13,264 nt of DNA from Bacillota bacterium (GTDB lineage Bacteria; Bacillota; Clostridia; Lachnospirales; Lachnospiraceae), in assembly GCA_023424235.1 (NCBI GenBank), contig JAFAEB010000165.1:1-13264 (forward strand). Reading direction: 5' to 3'. The stretch's first letter is position 1, and each line of letters opens with the position of its first letter. Under the pieces are notes generated by a model that was given only the letters and a program-made list of their open reading frames with translations, was not told the origin of the DNA and ran no database searches. The translations under genes were made by a program, and so were the position numbers. Positions 12,058 to 13,264 of this stretch are shown here, in pieces.

Positions 12058-12106
12058 TACTATAAATATTAATACTATAAATATTATTATGATAAATATT
12101 AAATTT
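12047..12106 (+). repeat. 15-bp tandem repeat covering the response-regulator stop codon
   Basis: ATAAATATTAATACT occurs at 12047-12061 and is repeated exactly at 12062-12076. Diverged copies follow at 12077-12091 and 12092-12106. The gene's TAA stop (12055-12057) is inside the first copy. GATAAAT (12091-12097) also pairs with ATTTATC (12103-12109), forming a weak hairpin before the kinase gene. Confidence 0.85.
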
Positions 12107-12136
12107 ATCATTTTGATATGGGTAAAAGGAGCATAA

Positions 12137-13264
12137 ATGATTAATAAATTAAGGGTAAACTTCTCGAATCTTAAGTTAAATATGAAAATCCGCTTTTATT
12201 ACTTTATCATTGTAATTCTCTTTAGTTTTGTTTTTCTAATGTTTTTTAGCTCCACTCTAAAATACAATAAAAAATATAATGAAATTGTATCTAGCGCGAC
12301 CATAGCAAGTAGCTTTAGTATCGACTTTAAAAAGGATTTTGACTATATTATGTATCGAATTATTATAGGGAGTAATTCATTTTTAGATACGAATCCCTAT
12401 AAGGGAATTGATGATGCACAAAATATCGTAAGTAGATTAAAGAATACTTCAAGTTCCGTGGGTAACAGTAATCGAGCAAAGGCGATACAAAAATATCTAA
12501 CCAATCTTAAAAAACATGTAAGTAAAATTGAAGAGAATCTAAAGGAAACTGGTCATTATGATGAAAATATGAGTATTCTTGATAATGATATACGAGTAGT
12601 AACCTCCTTAATTCAAGATACCATATTAGAGTACATATATTATGAAACATTAGAAATGGAACAGATCCGAAGGGATATGGAAATCTCCATGGTTAAAACG
12701 ATGGAATTTAGTATTATACTTCTCTTGGTTATGGCAAGCGGTGGACTTCTGTTTTCATTTGTAATATCCAACTCTATATCAAAACCTGTAGCAGAGCTAA
12801 GTAAGATAACAAATCAAGTTGCAAAAGGTGACTTATCGGTTCGATCTAACATAACATCTGGAGCTGAAGTAAAAACCTTAAGCGATTCTTTAAATATTAT
12901 GATAGAAAAACTTAGTAATCTAATTAATACAGTTAAAGTGGAACAAAGTAATCTTCGTGAGGCTGAGTTAAAGCTATTACAAGAACAGATAAATCCCCAC
13001 TTCTTATACAACACCTTAGATACCATTATATGGCTAGCAGAATCAAGAAAGAGTGAAGAAGTTGTTGAAATGGTTGGCTCCCTTTCTAAGTACTTTCGAA
13101 CTTCTCTTAGTAAAGGTAAAGCACAGGTAACCCTAGCGGAAGAAGAAGTCCATGTCCGAAGTTACTTGGAGATTCAAAAAATACGGTATAAGGATATTAT
13201 GGAGTATACCATTGACTTACCAGAGGACTTACTTTCTGTATGCATTCCTAAAATTACATTACAG
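12137..13264 (+). CDS. YesM-type sensor histidine kinase (3' end beyond the window)
   Basis: There are 376 codons visible, still open at the window edge. The layout is a short cytosolic start, TM1 (about residues 20-40), an extracytoplasmic sensor region of about 150 residues, TM2 (about 191-214), and a HAMP domain with I-S-K-P-V-A-E-L and V-A-K-G-D-L-S-V-R. A His-kinase (LytS/YesM) phosphorylation motif follows, Q-E-Q-I-N-P-H-F-L-Y-N-T-L, with H288 as the phospho-acceptor. The ATP-binding domain is mostly cut off: the sequence stops at I-P-K-I-T-L-Q, just before the expected P-L-V-E-N-A. Family members are about 570-600 residues. The gene has AAAAGGAG (12124-12131) five bases upstream and follows its cognate regulator in the same orientation, so one operon is likely. 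The sensed signal is unknown; an extracellular sugar is common in relatives. Confidence 0.93.
   Translation, partial: MINKLRVNFSNLKLNMKIRFYYFIIVILFSFVFLMFFSSTLKYNKKYNEIVSSATIASSFSIDFKKDFDYIMYRIIIGSNSFLDTNPYKGIDDAQNIVSRLKNTSSSVGNSNRAKAIQKYLTNLKKHVSKIEENLKETGHYDENMSILDNDIRVVTSLIQDTILEYIYYETLEMEQIRRDMEISMVKTMEFSIILLLVMASGGLLFSFVISNSISKPVAELSKITNQVAKGDLSVRSNITSGAEVKTLSDSLNIMIEKLSNLINTVKVEQSNLREAELKLLQEQINPHFLYNTLDTIIWLAESRKSEEVVEMVGSLSKYFRTSLSKGKAQVTLAEEEVHVRSYLEIQKIRYKDIMEYTIDLPEDLLSVCIPKITLQ

Noticed and set aside
11899..12111. Minus-strand open frame across the end of the response regulator
   Set aside because: Its Ile-rich start is the antisense reading of the AT-rich 15-bp tandem repeat, and the rest is opposite the conserved AraC domain.
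12814..13026. Minus-strand open frame inside the histidine kinase
   Set aside because: Antisense to the HAMP and phospho-acceptor region, which are clearly conserved on the plus strand.

Overview
The window reads as chromosomal DNA from a low-GC, spore-forming-type Firmicute, most likely a clostridium of the Lachnospiraceae. Evidence: strongly AT-rich codon use, strong AAGGAG-type Shine-Dalgarno (SD) sites, an M-box leader before mgtE, a NifU-like/GGGtGRT gene pair, and a YesN/YesM-type two-component pair. Species assignment is inference. No tRNA, rRNA, CRISPR array or intact insertion sequence was seen.

Layout. Positions 1-242 (minus) hold the start of a MATE-family exporter. A gap with a roughly 50-bp tandem repeat and a good promoter leads to a YyaL/SSP411-family thioredoxin-fold protein (634-2721). 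Next is a 3-methyladenine DNA glycosylase of the AAG/MPG family (2994-3596). A Mg2+-handling unit follows: an M-box riboswitch (3722-3885), an intrinsic terminator (3891-3923), a 28-codon leader ORF starting Met-Ala-Met-Asp-Asp-Ser-Pro-Arg-Pro (3952-4038), and mgtE (4052-5386), whose SD begins directly after the leader ORF stop. A terminator and a long hairpin-rich leader precede the NifU-like scaffold gene (5770-6462) and the GGGtGRT gene (6483-7493), which form a probable operon.

Positions 7494-8540 are an accessory-looking gap. It holds a terminator, a long nested hairpin, and minus-strand coding remnants that together resemble one small secreted or membrane protein broken by two single-base frameshifts. 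A DUF3888-like anchored protein (8541-9014) and a Nudix hydrolase (9258-9671) follow. The Nudix gene is convergent with an unannotated 57-residue Ser/Asn/Lys-rich gene (9718-9891, minus), and the two share a bidirectional terminator. The right end carries a response regulator with AraC-type output (10276-12057) and its partner histidine kinase (12137 to the window edge).

Most notable observations: (1) an Asp/Pro-containing leader ORF between the M-box terminator and mgtE, suggesting a second, translational layer of Mg2+ sensing; (2) an 11-copy pentapeptide minisatellite inside the response regulator, plus two more 15-bp-period repeats elsewhere in the window; (3) the NifU-like/GGGtGRT pair of unknown role, with displaced cysteines and a highly structured leader; (4) split small ORFs at homopolymer runs on the minus strand. 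All functional statements rest on motif reading without database searches.
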